Shown here one piece after another: positions 34,470-46,213 of a stretch of DNA of 64,000 bases. This DNA comes from Isoetes taiwanensis (taxonomy: Eukaryota > Streptophyta > Lycopodiopsida > Isoetales > Isoetaceae). A program made the translations under genes and the position numbers. Numbering within the stretch: position 1 is the first letter of the stretch; each line of letters opens with the position of its first letter. The stretch covers positions 55,143 through 119,142 of the forward strand of contig JAJEKV010000679.1 in the NCBI GenBank assembly GCA_021234155.1, read 5' to 3'. Below the pieces are notes generated by a model, which saw only the letters and a list, made by a program, of their open reading frames with translations, had not been told where the DNA came from and made no database searches.

Positions 34470-36104
34470 TGTGACGCTCCCTACTAAATATACGGCTCGC
34501 AGTCGTACACTCCGTAGGAAATCCCCCATCCGGTCCTCCGACCGCACGGGCCCTCCGTCTATCCCGCACTCTGGGATCACTATAGTGCGAGAAGGGGACA
34601 CAAAGGTGTCTTGCGCGCCCTTCCCCTATGGGCTCCTATCACAGCGGAAGCATAAACATCGTCAGAACTAGCAATAACAATATGTCATGCTACCTCGAAG
34701 GGTAGCTCATCCACACATCCATAGCTGCAAAGAACATAATCATATGCCATAAAACATGAGAGCTCCTACCCGTGGGTTCGGACTCATAAGGAGGTCGATC
34801 GATTGGATAGGCCTCAAGATAGAGCACCGAGTCATAACAATGGCGGGTGGCTATAGACAATGGCTAGGGTTGACCACTCCATCCCGCCCCTCACGTGCAT
34901 ACTTTGCGAGATGGGCTAGATCAGGGCTCGACATGACTCTAGCCTTGGGATACGCAATCCCATGGCATCACCATCGGGGACTACTGTGTTGCATCTCCCC
35001 TGGTCCGTCGAGGCGGGAAGGGTTGCATCCCCCCTCCCGGGGTCTAGGGGCTCCTCGGGCGGCTAGAGAATCGTGGCGACACACGATTCGTACCCGACTG
35101 AACCCCCAAAATAAGAGCCAAGCTGACACTTGCAACCCCCTAGAGGCAGGGCGACACCATCGCCCCAGGAGGTGTCAGACCCATGCTCGGCCCACACGAA
35201 GTGACCGACCATAAGTCTAGCCCACTATGGGATCCCCCGTAGCCCCCACTCGGCAGGGATCCTCCCTCCTCATTGCCTCTAGCCCAGTTGTGTAGTGCTC
35301 AGTAACATCATAGCCTCAATAGCCCGGTGGGTTCCTATGCACAGGCCACAACTAATAGGAACTAAGGGATCTACACTAGGAGCATACTATATATGGCACT
35401 AGGTCTCTACCCCCCTTCCCAATACAAGAGGGGCAACATGATCAACCATCATCACATCCATTATATCATGGTAACATCATAAGAACATTTTAACCTAATC
35501 ATACATATCTAACTTACAGTTAGGGTTCCTTGATTAGGGTTCAAGATGTTCAACAAAGGTTCTAGGATGGCTCTACTCTAGATACAACATACAGACCCAT
35601 CTGGAGTACTAACTTCCAGATGAACCACTATGAACTCTACTCCACCTACCTGCTCCAGACGCACTTCCTCCCATCCCTGGTGTCTCCATTGCTCCTTGAC
35701 GTGGTCGAAGTCGTGCTCCCTCCCGCATCATGCACACACTTACGGGCCGCCGCACCGGCTATGCTCTGACAAACGATGCTCGAAACGGGGTTTCGAGTGC
35801 GTAGATGAGAGTTCAGGTGCTAGAGTCAGGGAAAGGGTCTAGGGTTAGGGTTTGAGCCAATATAGGTGAGGGTCCACATGGGATGCCACGTGGCACCACT
35901 AGGATGGGGCCGTGTGGCGGTTGCCCAATAGGATAAGGCCATGTGGAAATGGGCCTTATCCTAAGGTTATCTAAGTTAAACAATTAACTTAGATATGTGC
36001 CCCTTGCCACTTCTAAGGTATACAAGGCTACATGTGTAGAGACTTGTAGAGTGACCAGGTCAGGAATATACGTATTTATGGCGATATTCCCCCCGAACAT
36101 CACA
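34470..36104 (-). repeat. 3' LTR of the chromovirus
   Basis: This 1635-bp LTR is the only unsplit copy. On the minus strand it begins TGTGATGTTCGG and ends GAGCGTCACA. The first 260 bp of the minus strand hold a palindromic G box (TGCCACGTGGCA, 35884-35895) and a telo box (AAACCCTAACCCTA on the minus strand, 35840-35853), both typical of plant promoters. Its two halves match 58205-58683 and the inverse of 44411-45562. Confidence 0.9.
35840..35895 (-). promoter_or_regulatory. LTR promoter motifs: telo box and G box
   Basis: The telo box at 35840-35853 and the perfect G-box palindrome at 35884-35895 are kept in the other LTR copy at 58420-58433 and 58464-58475. In plants the telo box is bound by TRB proteins, which can recruit PRC2, and the G box by bZIP/bHLH factors. 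Their use in this LTR is inferred. Confidence 0.45.
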
Positions 36105-36964
36105 TTCTCCCTTAGGACAATCTTTGTCCAAAGCATTGCTTAAGGTGACGAACCTATCCTATCCCTGCAACAACAACATAAGTATACAATTTTAATTTAA
36201 TTTTAAACGATCAACTTCCTATTAAGAGTTAATTGTCAAAATTTTAGGCTATATTTATATCTATACAAAATTATATAGCCTTAACAAGGTTACTCCTTAT
36301 AATAAATCAAAACATTATTATAAGAGTTATTTGGGTTCATAATTTAAATCTAAATCATGGTTCCCCCTCTTCTCGTAATGCGCCTCTCCTCGATGCTTGC
36401 TTCTCACTTGCCTGCACGAGTAGCACATTACGTTAGTTTAGTTAATAAATTTGTAGTTTTAGGGGACCACCCCCTTTAACCTACTACCTTGCACTCGATC
36501 ATGGCCCTTTTGGATTTGAGCATTTAAGATGATCCTATCATCGCCCATGATCAAGTGCTACCTTGTACTCGGTTACCCGGTGTCGAGTACCCCTAGTGCA
36601 TCATGCCCCAAGGGTTTTAAGCTAGGGAACGTCTCACGATCCCATCATCGCGCATGATCACTTTGACCTTCACCATGACCCCCCTATGGCCAGGTGTGCG
36701 AGCCCCGCATCGTGGCATAGAGAGCATCCGACCGATGTCCCATCATCGCGCACCATGCCTCACTTCCTCTCTCGCATGACCCTATTGGTCATGTGCACCT
36801 CTTGGTGCATGTTGGCCTAGAGAATGCCTCAAAGGCTTATCTCATCATCGCCTACATGTTCTAAGATTCTGGCATATGTATTCCACTAGCTAGAATACAT
36901 CTGCCAGAGCTAAGGCTAACTAAGAAACATACTAAGCTAACCTCCTGGCGAATCGGGGTCGGCC
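36105..36964 (-). repeat. Chromovirus 3' untranslated region with tandem repeats
   Basis: A polypurine tract (AAGGGAGAA on the minus strand, about 36105-36113) abuts the LTR. Between 36525 and 36860 a degenerate unit of roughly 100 bp, centred on plus-strand GATCC-ATCATCGC--CATGATC, occurs about four times. The same kind of array is present in the older remnant at 25386-25630. Confidence 0.65.
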
Positions 36965-39450
36965 AAGTCGGAGACGACTCACCCATCAAACTCCTTCATA
37001 AACTCTGGGTATTGCTTCTCCAAGTCCTGCTTCAATACCCATGTCGCATCTTCCACGGGCAAGTGCTTCACTTGACCAAATACTGACACCTCCTAGTCTT
37101 CTTGAATGACTTATCAAGAAGCAATTCAGGCACAATTTTAGCTTGCTCTTCTGTCATTTCCAACAAAGTTGGAGTATCCAAGACCTCATCAGGGTTAGGA
37201 TTGTGCCTTTTTAATAAACTTACGTGGAAGACCTTGTGAACTTTGAGATGGGCCGGAAGATCCAACTTGTAGGCCTGAGAGCCCACTCTCTCCAAAATCT
37301 TGAACGGACCGGCCCACCTAGGGGCAAGCTTCTTGCAATTCCCTATGCGAAGCTTAGCTTGCTTCACCTTGATCTTCAACCACACGCTATCGCCTACCTT
37401 GAACTCCCCCTTACGGTCCCAGGCTGTTTGGCCACACTCTTCTGCCGACTTCTTGCCGCTAATAAGTACCCCTTACTTCTTCCACCACCGCGCATATCTC
37501 CTAGCATCTGCTGGGATACTTCAACCTTCGATACGGATTGTGCCAAGTATCCGGGGTTAGGCGGTGCGTGAATTGATCATGAAGGGAGACATCCGGGATG
37601 ACTCACGCCCGTACTATTGTGGGCGGAATTCTACCAAGTGGATGTACTCATCCCACTTGGACCGCTTATTCCACACATAACCGAGCATATCTTCGATGAT
37701 GCGATTCGATGCGCTTCCGTCCCGCCATCCGTCGAGGATGGTATACGTGCTCATCGAGAGCTTGGTGCGGATGGTAGCAAAAGATCCCGAGAATGCACTC
37801 ATGAACTTGGAATCTAAACGCGATATTATCTCTCGAGGCATGCCATGGAGTCTAAAAATCTCCTTTACAAATAGCTTGGCAGTGTCTAAGGCTTGTCTGT
37901 AGTTTTGCAAGGCACAAAGTGTGCCATCTTAGATAATTTGTCTACGACAACCATTAATGCATCTTTGCCTCGTAGAGTTCTAGGAAGTCCTGTGATAAAA
38001 TCCATGCTTACCACTTCCCATTTTGCATTCGGCACTGCTAAAGATTCCAAGGCTCAGGGATTGCCGCTCTACCTTAGTCTGGCGGCGCAAATGGCACTCG
38101 AAATATATCGGCTATGCTTCTTCATCCCCGGCCAGAAATAGCTACTCCAAATCTTGAAATACGTCTTCATAAACCCCACATGCCCTGCTATTGGGTTGTT
38201 GTGTGTGTCATGAAGAATTAACTTCCTTACACCTGACGATTCTGGCACACACAACTTATCTTTATGGTACAATAGGTTACCTTCCTTCCTATAATGCTTG
38301 AAGGCTTCCCGTTCCTTATCTGTTCTGGCCTCCTTAGAGAGGCTTGCCCATACCTCCTTGAAATCACCATCAGATGGTAATGTCTCCTCAATTTTCTTGC
38401 CATACGTTTCAAGGGGTCTTCTAGAGAGCATATCAGCAACCACATTCAACTTACCCGGCTTATAAGCAATCTCAAAATCATACTCTTCTAGGAATTCCAT
38501 GCCTTAGATTGAGGAGTGGTTGGGTAAAGATGTATTGGAGGCTCTGGTGATCAGTATCTAATTGAAATTTCCTTCCAAGTAAATAATGCCTCCAAATACG
38601 AAGAGCTCTCACAATAGCTAAATGTTCCTGATCATGGGTTGGATAACGCTGTTCGGCGTCGTTCAACTTCTTGGAATCATAGGCTACTACTCTTCCTTCT
38701 TGCATAAGGACTCCACCTGTTGCTATCTTACTTGCATCTGTTGCTACTATCTTGTCCTTATCTGGATCCGGCAGGACTAACACTGGCGCTGTTGTTAAGG
38801 CTTCCTTAAGCTTTTCAAATGAAGCTTGAACATTTTCTAGCCAATGTGCTCTCCAATCTTTCACCTTAACACTCTTGGTCAGGTCCGTCAAAGGGGATGC
38901 CCACTTAGCGAAGTTCTTCATGAACTTCCTGTAATAACCTGCCAGAACTAGAAAGCTCCTCACTTCCGCCACATTCCTTGGAGCTGGCCAATCAACTACT
39001 GCTTCGATCTTTACGGGGTCGGTGGAGATCCCTTCCGCTGATATCACGTGGTCCAAGTACTCCACTCTTTCGGTAGCAAAGTGGCATTTGGAGAGCTTCC
39101 CATACAAGTGATGCCGTCTCAACTTTTCCAACACTCTTCTCAAATGCTGACAATGATCTTCAATGGACTTGCTGTAGACTAGAATGTCGTCGAAGAAAAC
39201 AATGACAAACTCATCTAAGAACTCCCTGAAGATGTCGTTCATGAGACGCATGAAAGTTGTCGGGGCATTCGATAAGCCAAAGGGCATTACTGTAAACTCA
39301 AAGTGCCCGTACCGCGTTCTGAAGGCGGTCTTATGGATATCTTCTTCCTTAATCCTTATTTGATGGTACCCTAACCTTAAGTCAATCTTAGAGAATACTT
39401 TTGCTCCTTGGAGCTGGTCCATCAAATCATCTGCTCTTGGCAAAGCATAT
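36965..39450 (-). pseudogene. Chromovirus pol, 3' part (RT palm, RNase H, integrase, chromodomain)
   Basis: The frame from 39443 resumes the RT with [33 protein letters not shown] and active-site FFDD ([11 protein letters not shown], near 39180). RNase H follows ([39 protein letters not shown]). After a frame change near 38500, a zinc-finger segment (HNNPIAGHVGFMKT) and an integrase core remnant (37910-37614) appear. The C-terminal part (37385-37068: APRWAGPFKILERVG, HVSLLKRH) runs into a chromodomain, RRCQYLVK then WKHLPVEDATW in another frame: a one-base loss near 37066 turns TGG AAG into a stop. The chromodomain places the element among chromoviruses. Several frameshifts show that it is inactive. 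Confidence 0.88.
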
Positions 39451-39625
39451 TTATAAGTCGTATTTAATTAAAGTGGGACAAATCTTGAATTTTGGGACTC
39501 GGACTGAAAATGGGACTCATATTGATATCAAAATTTCACATCATATAACAAGGACTGGTTCATAATATTTTCTTACAGAATTTCCAAATAAATAGTTGAG
39601 AAAGTTGAGATAGGTGAGATCGAAA

Positions 39626-39809
39626 GGGGGAGGGGAAGGGGGAAGACGGGAGTGAGAAAGAGGGGAGAAGAGGGGCAAGGGAGAAGAGGGGCAAGGGGAA
39701 GGGGCAAGGGAGAAGAAGGGGCAAGGGGAAGGGGGGCAAGGGTCAAGGGGCAAGGGAGAAGAAGGGGCAGGGCAAAGGGGAGAGTGGGGAAGGGGGGGAG
39801 GGGAAAGCC
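39626..39809. repeat. Polypurine GGGGCAAGGG-type low-complexity tract
   Basis: The plus strand is almost pure purine, with GGGGCAAGGG, GGGAGAAGAGG and GGGGAAGG recurring. Runs of G could form quadruplex or triplex DNA. The Pro/Ser-rich minus-strand open frame here follows from the composition and is not a gene. Confidence 0.85.
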
Positions 39810-39923
39810 AAAATAATAAAGGGAACGTATCCATTGAGATTAAAAATACATATTATCAAAATATAATTAATAATTAATTTAATTAATTATAAAATAATTT
39901 AATTAATTTAATTAAATAAATAA

Positions 39924-40526
39924 CTAATAAAAAAAATATAAATTATTCTCCTCTTCTCGACTAGTGAGTCGAGAATTGGTAAACATAAATCCCCTCATTG
40001 TTCTCTTCTCCACTAGTGAGTCGAGAATTGGAATAACCAATTCAAATTGCTCGATTAAGAACCGGCTCTGTTCAGGATGAAAAAATGTAGGACCGCCTCC
40101 CAACGGAGTTCCGCCATAGCCTCCCGGACTTCCCCCTCCATATCCTCCACCTCCGCCATAGCCGCTCTCCCCCATAGCCTCCTCCGCTTGATCCTCCATA
40201 GCCAGGACCTCCGCCATAGCCACCGCCTCCTCTGTATCCCTTTCCTCCTCCATAACCTTCGCTTTTTCAGCCTGCACTGCCTTAGAATCTATGGAGGAGG
40301 GGATTTGAGGGGAGGAATGGTGGAATTTTTTCTGGATTCTGGAGCCGAATTTGCAAGCCGTAGTTCCGTCGATGGGGCCGCTTCCGCCCTCCATGAGCTT
40401 TCTGTCGCAGAGGTGCCGGAAGAACCCCCTATTTTCCACATCGAACCCCTCACCAAATGGCCGTTGGCCATGACTGATTTGTAGCGACAGGTCTGGATCT
40501 GCCGCTCTCATCCGCCCTCCTTGCAT
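39924..40526 (-). CDS. Hypothetical glycine-rich ORF in the TIR element
   Basis: This is an open frame of 200 codons with a Gly/Tyr/Ser-rich middle (GYGGGGGYGGGSPGGYGG) and an alanine- and glutamate-rich stretch before it. No family is recognised. The lower end contains the stem-loop motifs TTCTCGACT..AGTCGAGAA (39954-39976 and near 40010), which makes normal coding function doubtful. It may be a captured fragment of a host gene for a glycine-rich protein. Confidence 0.3.
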   Translation of the reverse strand: MQGGRMRAADPDLSLQISHGQRPFGEGFDVENRGFFRHLCDRKLMEGGSGPIDGTTACKFGSRIQKKFHHSSPQIPSSIDSKAVQAEKAKVMEEERDTEEAVAMAEVLAMEDQAEEAMGESGYGGGGGYGGGSPGGYGGTPLGGGPTFFHPEQSRFLIEQFELVIPILDSLVEKRTMRGFMFTNSRLTSREEENNLYFFY

Positions 40527-41010
40527 TTCCTTTTACCCTTCCAAATGCCCAAATGCTCGATCAGCCTTATACGTTTCCCTCTCGTTTTTTTTGGCTACGG
40601 CTTACGATGCTCCATTGCCTCCCATTCCAAATCGCCTTTTTCTTTAGGATTTCTTGTCATTTCAAGGGCGTTCGCTCCATTGCGTCGATTTTGCTCTCAA
40701 ATCCTCGACCGAGGTCTTCCGACAAAGATAATCGGCCCCTTGCACAAAAAAGGGAGGCATCAAGCGAAAAATGGGGGCAAAGACCGGGAACAACCGGGTC
40801 AGGTATCACGGCGGAGATCTAGAAGCTCAACTGGGCAAAATCTTAATAACCAACTGGGTTAACGATTGAACACATTTCCGAACGATTGGGGATAGAGGAA
40901 CTGGAAAGATAACAGGGATGAGACGACGGAGCCGGTGGGAGCTATGGCGTTGGGAGCTTCTTCCAAGCGGTACAAATGAACTTCTGTCTCAAAGGTATGT
41001 ACCAAAGTTT

Positions 41011-41195
41011 AAAATTCAAGCATGGGCGGGAAAAAAAGGCGGGGTATTAGAAAAAAAGGGGTAAAATAATACGTTGAAAAAGAAAGTGTAAAATAAACGA
41101 TTTTAAAATTCAAGCATGGGCGGGAAAAAAGGCGGGGTATTAGAAAAAAAAGGGTAAAATAATACATTGAAAAAGAAAGTGTAAAATAAATGCTA
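41011..41195. repeat. 94-bp tandem duplication
   Basis: The unit AAAATTCAAGCATGGGCGGG..GTAAAATAAA is present at 41011-41104 and again from 41105 with small length changes in A runs. Confidence 0.85.
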
Positions 41196-41739
41196 ATAAT
41201 ATAGGATTATATTTTGACGTGTCCCCAATTTCCTCTTTTTATGTGTGTGCTACTATGTTCACACGTTAAATATTATGTTCCCATGGTGCACGTTTTCTAG
41301 GCATATATTCTTATTCTAAGGTAAAAATTTAACTTTGCGAAGATCATGATATAATTTACACCTTGTTTAACCCATTTTGAAGGTTCAAGACACAAAATGG
41401 GGACAAGTACATATTAGTAGGTCTAATGCATATTAATAGATTTAATGCATAGGTCTAATAGGCTCTCATAGGTTATAATGTACATTATAGGTGCATATGT
41501 TGCTATTTACATGTGCATTAGGCATTACTCTTTACGTAGCTAAATATGAGCCCAATGGTCCCCTCTTCATATAGCTATATGGTATGGTCCATTAGAAAGG
41601 GGGAGGGTCCATTGGATATGTGTCCATTTAGATAATACATGGGGAGGGTCTATTTTCATGGAAAATATTAGGAAATTTATGGGGAAGGTATTTTTTCATA
41701 GAAAATACATAGGATGTTTGAAGGTTATTCATTTTCGAC

Positions 41740-42290
41740 CTTCTGGGACTCGAGCCTTGAAATTGCCCTTTTTACTCTCGAAGCTGCCTTTTTCGACTCA
41801 AGGAGTCGAGAAAGGCCCTCAAACTTGCATTTTTAAGCTTTTGTTTGCCTTTCTCGACTTCAGCGAGTCGGAGAAAGGCCTTCAACTCCCTAAAGCTGGC
41901 GTTTCGGCTTTGGCGCCTTTTCGACTCGGTCGAAAGGCCTTCCCCAAAACCTGCGTTTTTAAGCTTTGGCTGCCTTTCTCGAGCTCGGGCGAGTCGAAAA
42001 ACCTTCTGACCTAAATCTTGTGTTTTAAGCTTTGTTGCCTTTTCGACTCACAGTCGAAAAGCCTTCCTTCGACCCTAAAACCTGCGTTTACGGCCTTGAA
42101 CCGCCTTTCTCAACTTCGCCTTGATCCCTAAAACCTGTGTTTTTTTTTTTTAAGCTTGGAGCTGCCTTTTCGACTCATAAAGTCGAGAAAGGCCTTCCAC
42201 TACTAAAATTTGCATTTTTCGCTTTGTTTGCCTTTCGACAAACATTTCCGAGAAAGCCCTCTGACCAATTTTTCCCTCTGATTTTGCCTT
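41740..42290. repeat. Tandem array of palindrome-bearing units
   Basis: A unit of about 75-95 bp occurs about seven times in degenerate form: CCTAAAACCTGCGTTTTTAA, then GCTTTGGCTGCCTTT, then CTCGACT-n-AGTCGAG, then AAAGGCCTTC. The hairpin part is the best-kept element. The same palindrome appears twice near the left end of the TIR element at 39954-40030. Confidence 0.75.
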
Positions 42291-43046
42291 TCTCATGCCT
42301 GTATTTTCCAAAAATGGCCCTAAGAACGTGCTTTTATTTTATTTTTGCATGTAGCATCACTTGACTAATTTGATTTTGTCTCTTGGTCCTTATCTCGACC
42401 GGATAGTACATGCTTGGGAGCAATGAAAAGATAAGTTCATTGAAGAAAGATCTCGCAGAAGAGGGTGGTGACATCAGTTGGACATACAAGCAAACGTGGC
42501 CCATAAAGGAACTCCTCATACAAATTTCTATAAATGCAGTAAGTTGCTCGTGACTAGGAGAGAGCTCCACGCGCCCTTTGCACTAGGTGGTTCATGTGTG
42601 AAGAGGGTGTAATCATTGTGCCCATACCACCACTATGGTCTCTTCACCCACTGTAATATATATTGTAATGAGCCCATTTATAAATATAAGGTATCTCAAA
42701 ACTAGTATTCTTGGGTGATTAAGTAAACAATTTGCTTAATTTTTGTTGGAATTTGTGATCTATTGTCTACCCACCTAAGAAAATAGAGCCAAAATGTTCA
42801 ACTAAGAATCTTTTTCAATTAGAACTTTGGTTTCAAGCTGTAATGAAATTCCTATGTTTGCGTTGATTGTTCTTGTTCTCGACACGCTATCCAAGAAAAC
42901 TGGAAGAAAAGCTTGGATGCACACTAATAGACAAAAATTCCAATTATGGCCAGTTTTCGGGTCGGGGTGCAACTTTTTGTGTAAATTAATAGGGTTCCCA
43001 AAAAAAGTGGGAATGGAATGAGTCCCACTTTAATTAAATACGACTT

Positions 43047-44410
43047 TTATTCTTTATCATCTGCTTGTTGAGCTGGCGATAATCTATGCACATTCTTAAG
43101 CTTCTGTCTTTCTTCTTCACGAAGAGTATGGGTGCTCCAAAAGGAGACACACTTGCTCTAATAAATCCAAGGTCAAGCAATTCCTGTAGCTGCTTCTTGA
43201 GTTCAATCAACTCCGGGGTGCTCATCCTATAAGGTGCCTTACTGGTAGGCTTAGCATCTGGAGCTAGTGTGATTTCACACTCTACACCCCTATAAGGTGG
43301 TAGTTGGCGGATTTGATCCGAAAATACATCATTGAACTCCCTAACAAGCCTTGCTACTGGCTTGGGCAACTGATTCCCACTTAGGTCACTTCCTTTCTCT
43401 TTAGTTGGTTCAATTGCTTCTAACCTCAGAATATACTCCATCTTGTTTCTTTCTATACTTTTCCTTAGCTGCTTCAAAGAAATACACTGCATGAGAGAAG
43501 CTACCTTCTTACCTTTCACTATGAATCTGGTGCCGTCCGGTGCAGACATGGAGATCTCGTTGCGGTCGCAGTCAATCATCGCTTTAGCTGGCTTTAGGAA
43601 CGCCATTCCTACTATAAGGTCATACCTTCCAATATCCATGACCTCTGCCCCCATCGGCCAGTTACTTCCACTAAGGTCTATGTCGAACATGATCCTCCTC
43701 CCCTTAATGTGGCGAATGGCACCGTTTGCCATGTTAACTGGCCTTGGCTTAGACTTCAAGACTTTATTCTTCATTAAGGCAGCTAGCCTAGGAGAGGCGA
43801 AGTTGTGAGAGCTACCTGTATCTACCAAGACTAGATATGGACTGCTATCTATGATTCCCTCAGCCGCAATGACTGTGGACTGATTTTCAACATCATCTGA
43901 CTCAATAGCTGCACAAATATGGCACTCACTCTCTATGAAATCTTGCGCCTCCTGCTGGTCATCCTCTTCGTTGTCTCCCTCGGTTGGTGAATCCCAATTT
44001 GCAAGTTCTGCCAAAGCTGCCTGCATGACGAATGGACAGTCGTGCATTCGGTGCCCTAGCTGGAAGCACCTAAAGGACAACTTCTTTTCAATGCATTCCT
44101 GTCTCTTTTCCTTTGGCAGGCTGTCCAGAAGACGCTTGAGCGAACTGCCCCTTGATCCGCTTTGTGGCCTACGGTCCCCGAAAGACTTTCCCTGAGCTTT
44201 CCCTTGGTGTTGGCCTCCGGTTGGCGTAGTTGCTGATTGCTTATTCTGGTACTGCCCTGTTGATTTACCCTTGAAGGCCGACTGTTTCTCCCCTGGAGTT
44301 GCTGGTGCTTCTTCCAAACTTATAGCTTTGTCCTCGGCTTCTGCCACTGTCTTTGGGTTGATTGCTCGGACTAGCCTTTTGATATTGCTGTTCAGTCCCT
44401 CAATGTATCC
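43047..44410 (-). pseudogene. Chromovirus gag C-terminus, protease and RT fingers
   Basis: The minus-strand frame starts upstream of the first ATG (44347) with [14 protein letters not shown], the end of a Ty3/gypsy capsid region. It continues through a zinc knuckle in which the first cysteine is replaced ([14 protein letters not shown]), an aspartic protease with [10 protein letters not shown] (near 43820), and the RT start ([40 protein letters not shown]). It is interrupted by the TIR element at 43046. The upper end at 44410 is the inversion breakpoint. The rest of gag upstream of here is at 57890-58204. Confidence 0.88.
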
Positions 44411-45562
44411 TGGTTCATCTGGAAGTTAGTACTCCAGATGGGTCTGTATGTTGTATCTAGAGTAGAGCCATCCTAGAACCTTTGTTGAACATCTTGAACC
44501 CTAATCAAGGAACCCTAACTGTAAGTTAGATATGTATGATTAGGTTAAGATGTTCTTATGATGTTACCATGATATGATGGATGTGATGATGGTTGATCAT
44601 GTTGCCCCTCTTGTATTGGGAAGGGGGGTAGAGACCTAGGGCCATATATAGTATGCTTCTAGTGTAGATCCCTTAGTTCCTATTAGTTGTGGCCTGTGCA
44701 TAGGAACCCACCGGGCTATTGAGGCTATGATGTTACTCAGCACTACACAACGGGGCTAGAGGCAATGAGGAGGGAGGATCCCTGCCGAGTGGGGGCTACG
44801 GGGGATCCCATAGTGGGCTAGACTTATGGTCGATCACTTCGTGTGGGCCGAACATGGGCCCGACACCTCCTGGGGCGATGGTGTCGCCCTGCCTCTCAAG
44901 AGTTGCAAGTGTCAGCTTGGCTCTTATTTTGGGGGGTTTAGTCGGGTCTGAATCGTGTGTTGCCACGATTCTCTAGCCGCCCAAGGAGCCTCTAGACCCC
45001 GGGAGGGGGAGATGCAACCCTTCCTGCGTCGACGGACAACCTGGAGTAGTCCCGATGGGCGATGCCATGGGATTGCGTATCCGGAAGGCTAGAGTCATGT
45101 CAGAGCCTGATCTAGCCCATCTGCAAAGTATGCACAGGAGGGGCGGATGGAATGGTCAACCCTAGCCATTGTCTATAGCCAGCCCTGCCATTGTTATGAC
45201 TCGGTCTGCTGTATCTTGAGGCCTATCTAGTCAGTCGACCTCCTTATGAGTCGGAGCCACGGGTAGGAGCTCTCATGTTTTATGGCCTATGATTATGTTC
45301 TTTGCAGCTATGGATGTGTGGATGAGCTACCCTTCGAGGTAGCATGACGTATTGTTATTGCTAGTTCTGACGATGTTTATGCTTCCGCTGTGATAGGAGC
45401 CCATAGGGGAAGGGCGCGCAAGACACCTTCGTGTCCCCTTCTCGCACTATGGTGATCCCAGAGTGCGGGATAGACGGAGGGCCCGTGCGGTCGGAGGACC
45501 GGATGGGGGATTTCCTACGGAGTGTACGGCTGCGAGCCGTATATTTAGTAGGGAGCGTCACA
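44411..45562 (+). repeat. 3' two thirds of the chromovirus 5' LTR, inverted
   Basis: This matches the reverse complement of 34470-35624 of the intact LTR. It begins TGGTTCATCTGG at the breakpoint and ends GAGCGTCACA at 45562, directly before the primer site. The missing third of the same LTR is at 58205-58683. Confidence 0.88.
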
Positions 45563-45563
45563 A

Positions 45564-45576
45564 TGGTATCAGAGCC
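45564..45576 (+). promoter_or_regulatory. Primer-binding site for initiator tRNA-Met
   Basis: TGGTATCAGAGCC is complementary to the 3' end of plant initiator tRNA-Met. One base separates it from the LTR end, as in most plant Ty3/gypsy elements. It fixes the transcription direction of the inverted segment as plus. Confidence 0.92.
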
Positions 45577-45739
45577 ATGTTCTTGGTTGACCAAGAACTA
45601 GCACTGACCATATCCTTGAAAGTAGTCTAACAGGCCTGATAGGGTGCGAAATGAAAATTCCCACCACGGAACCTCGAAAATTGGGGGAGGAACGTTGGAA
45701 AAATGTCGTGTGCGCCTAAAATCTTGATTTTTTTGTCTT

Positions 45740-46213
45740 TTGCCCCCAAAAGTCGTTCAAACCATTTTCTTGGCAACTCTTGCTGAAGAATGCTCGATCT
45801 CACCTGGTTGTAACCCGAATTACTTTGGATTGGGAGCTAGCCTTGTAGGGGCTAGCATTTCTCTGTGTCTAGCATGCAAAGATCTATCTATGGATACCAA
45901 AATTTTTGCAATTCTGAAACAGGAAGACAGATTATCTTGTGGTTTTCTAATTGGTCGATCCTCTGATCTTTGGCACTCTCTCATCATCAGAGGCATCTTT
46001 CCTCATCGAAACTTTCAACTTGAATGTTCCTTTGTCCCGGGTGGTGAAGAATTTGAGATACAAATTACGGATTCTTGGATTGAGGAATTCATTGGTACCA
46101 AAAATATTGAAGCTACAGCTACTATTCGGGCATACTCAGAGCATTTAGACACAAGGATCACCATTAAATTGTACCCGGAAACAGAATTGGGAGATTTCTC
46201 TTCATCAAATTAG
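45740..46213 (+). CDS. LINE 5' ORF, function unknown
   Basis: An open frame of about 157 codons without an ATG at its start (the frame opens at a TTG codon). It reads NPNYFGLGASLVGASISL and later WHSLIIRGIF and IRAYSEHLDTRITIKL. It ends 184 bp before ORF1 in a different frame. It may be the N-terminal part of ORF1 after frameshift, or a separate small ORF. No family is recognised. Confidence 0.4.
   Translation: MPPKVVQTIFLATLAEECSISPGCNPNYFGLGASLVGASISLCLACKDLSMDTKIFAILKQEDRLSCGFLIGRSSDLWHSLIIRGIFPHRNFQLECSFVPGGEEFEIQITDSWIEEFIGTKNIEATATIRAYSEHLDTRITIKLYPETELGDFSSSN

Larger units (their letters stand above)
39455..43046. mobile_element. 3.6-kb TIR DNA element of unassigned superfamily
   Basis: Perfect 25-bp terminal inverted repeats lie at 39455-39479 and 43022-43046; the left one starts AAGTCGTATTTAATTAAAG. 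TTAT at 39451-39454 and 43047-43050 is the target duplication. Removing the insert and one TTAT restores the RT frame ([12 protein letters not shown]), which proves the insertion point. No transposase is visible. The interior holds a polypurine tract, a glycine-rich ORF, tandem repeats and many CTCGACT/AGTCGAG palindromes, so it looks non-autonomous, possibly with captured DNA. The 4-bp duplication does not match hAT (8), Mutator (9-11), PIF/Harbinger (3) or mariner (TA) without special pleading. Confidence 0.9.

Noticed and set aside
35836-35855. Interstitial telomere repeat
   Set aside because: Only about two TTTAGGG-like units are present, and they recur at the same place in the other LTR copy, so this is an LTR motif.
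39541-39834. Pro/Ser/Leu-rich minus-strand ORF as a protein gene
   Set aside because: It is the translation of a polypurine low-complexity tract.
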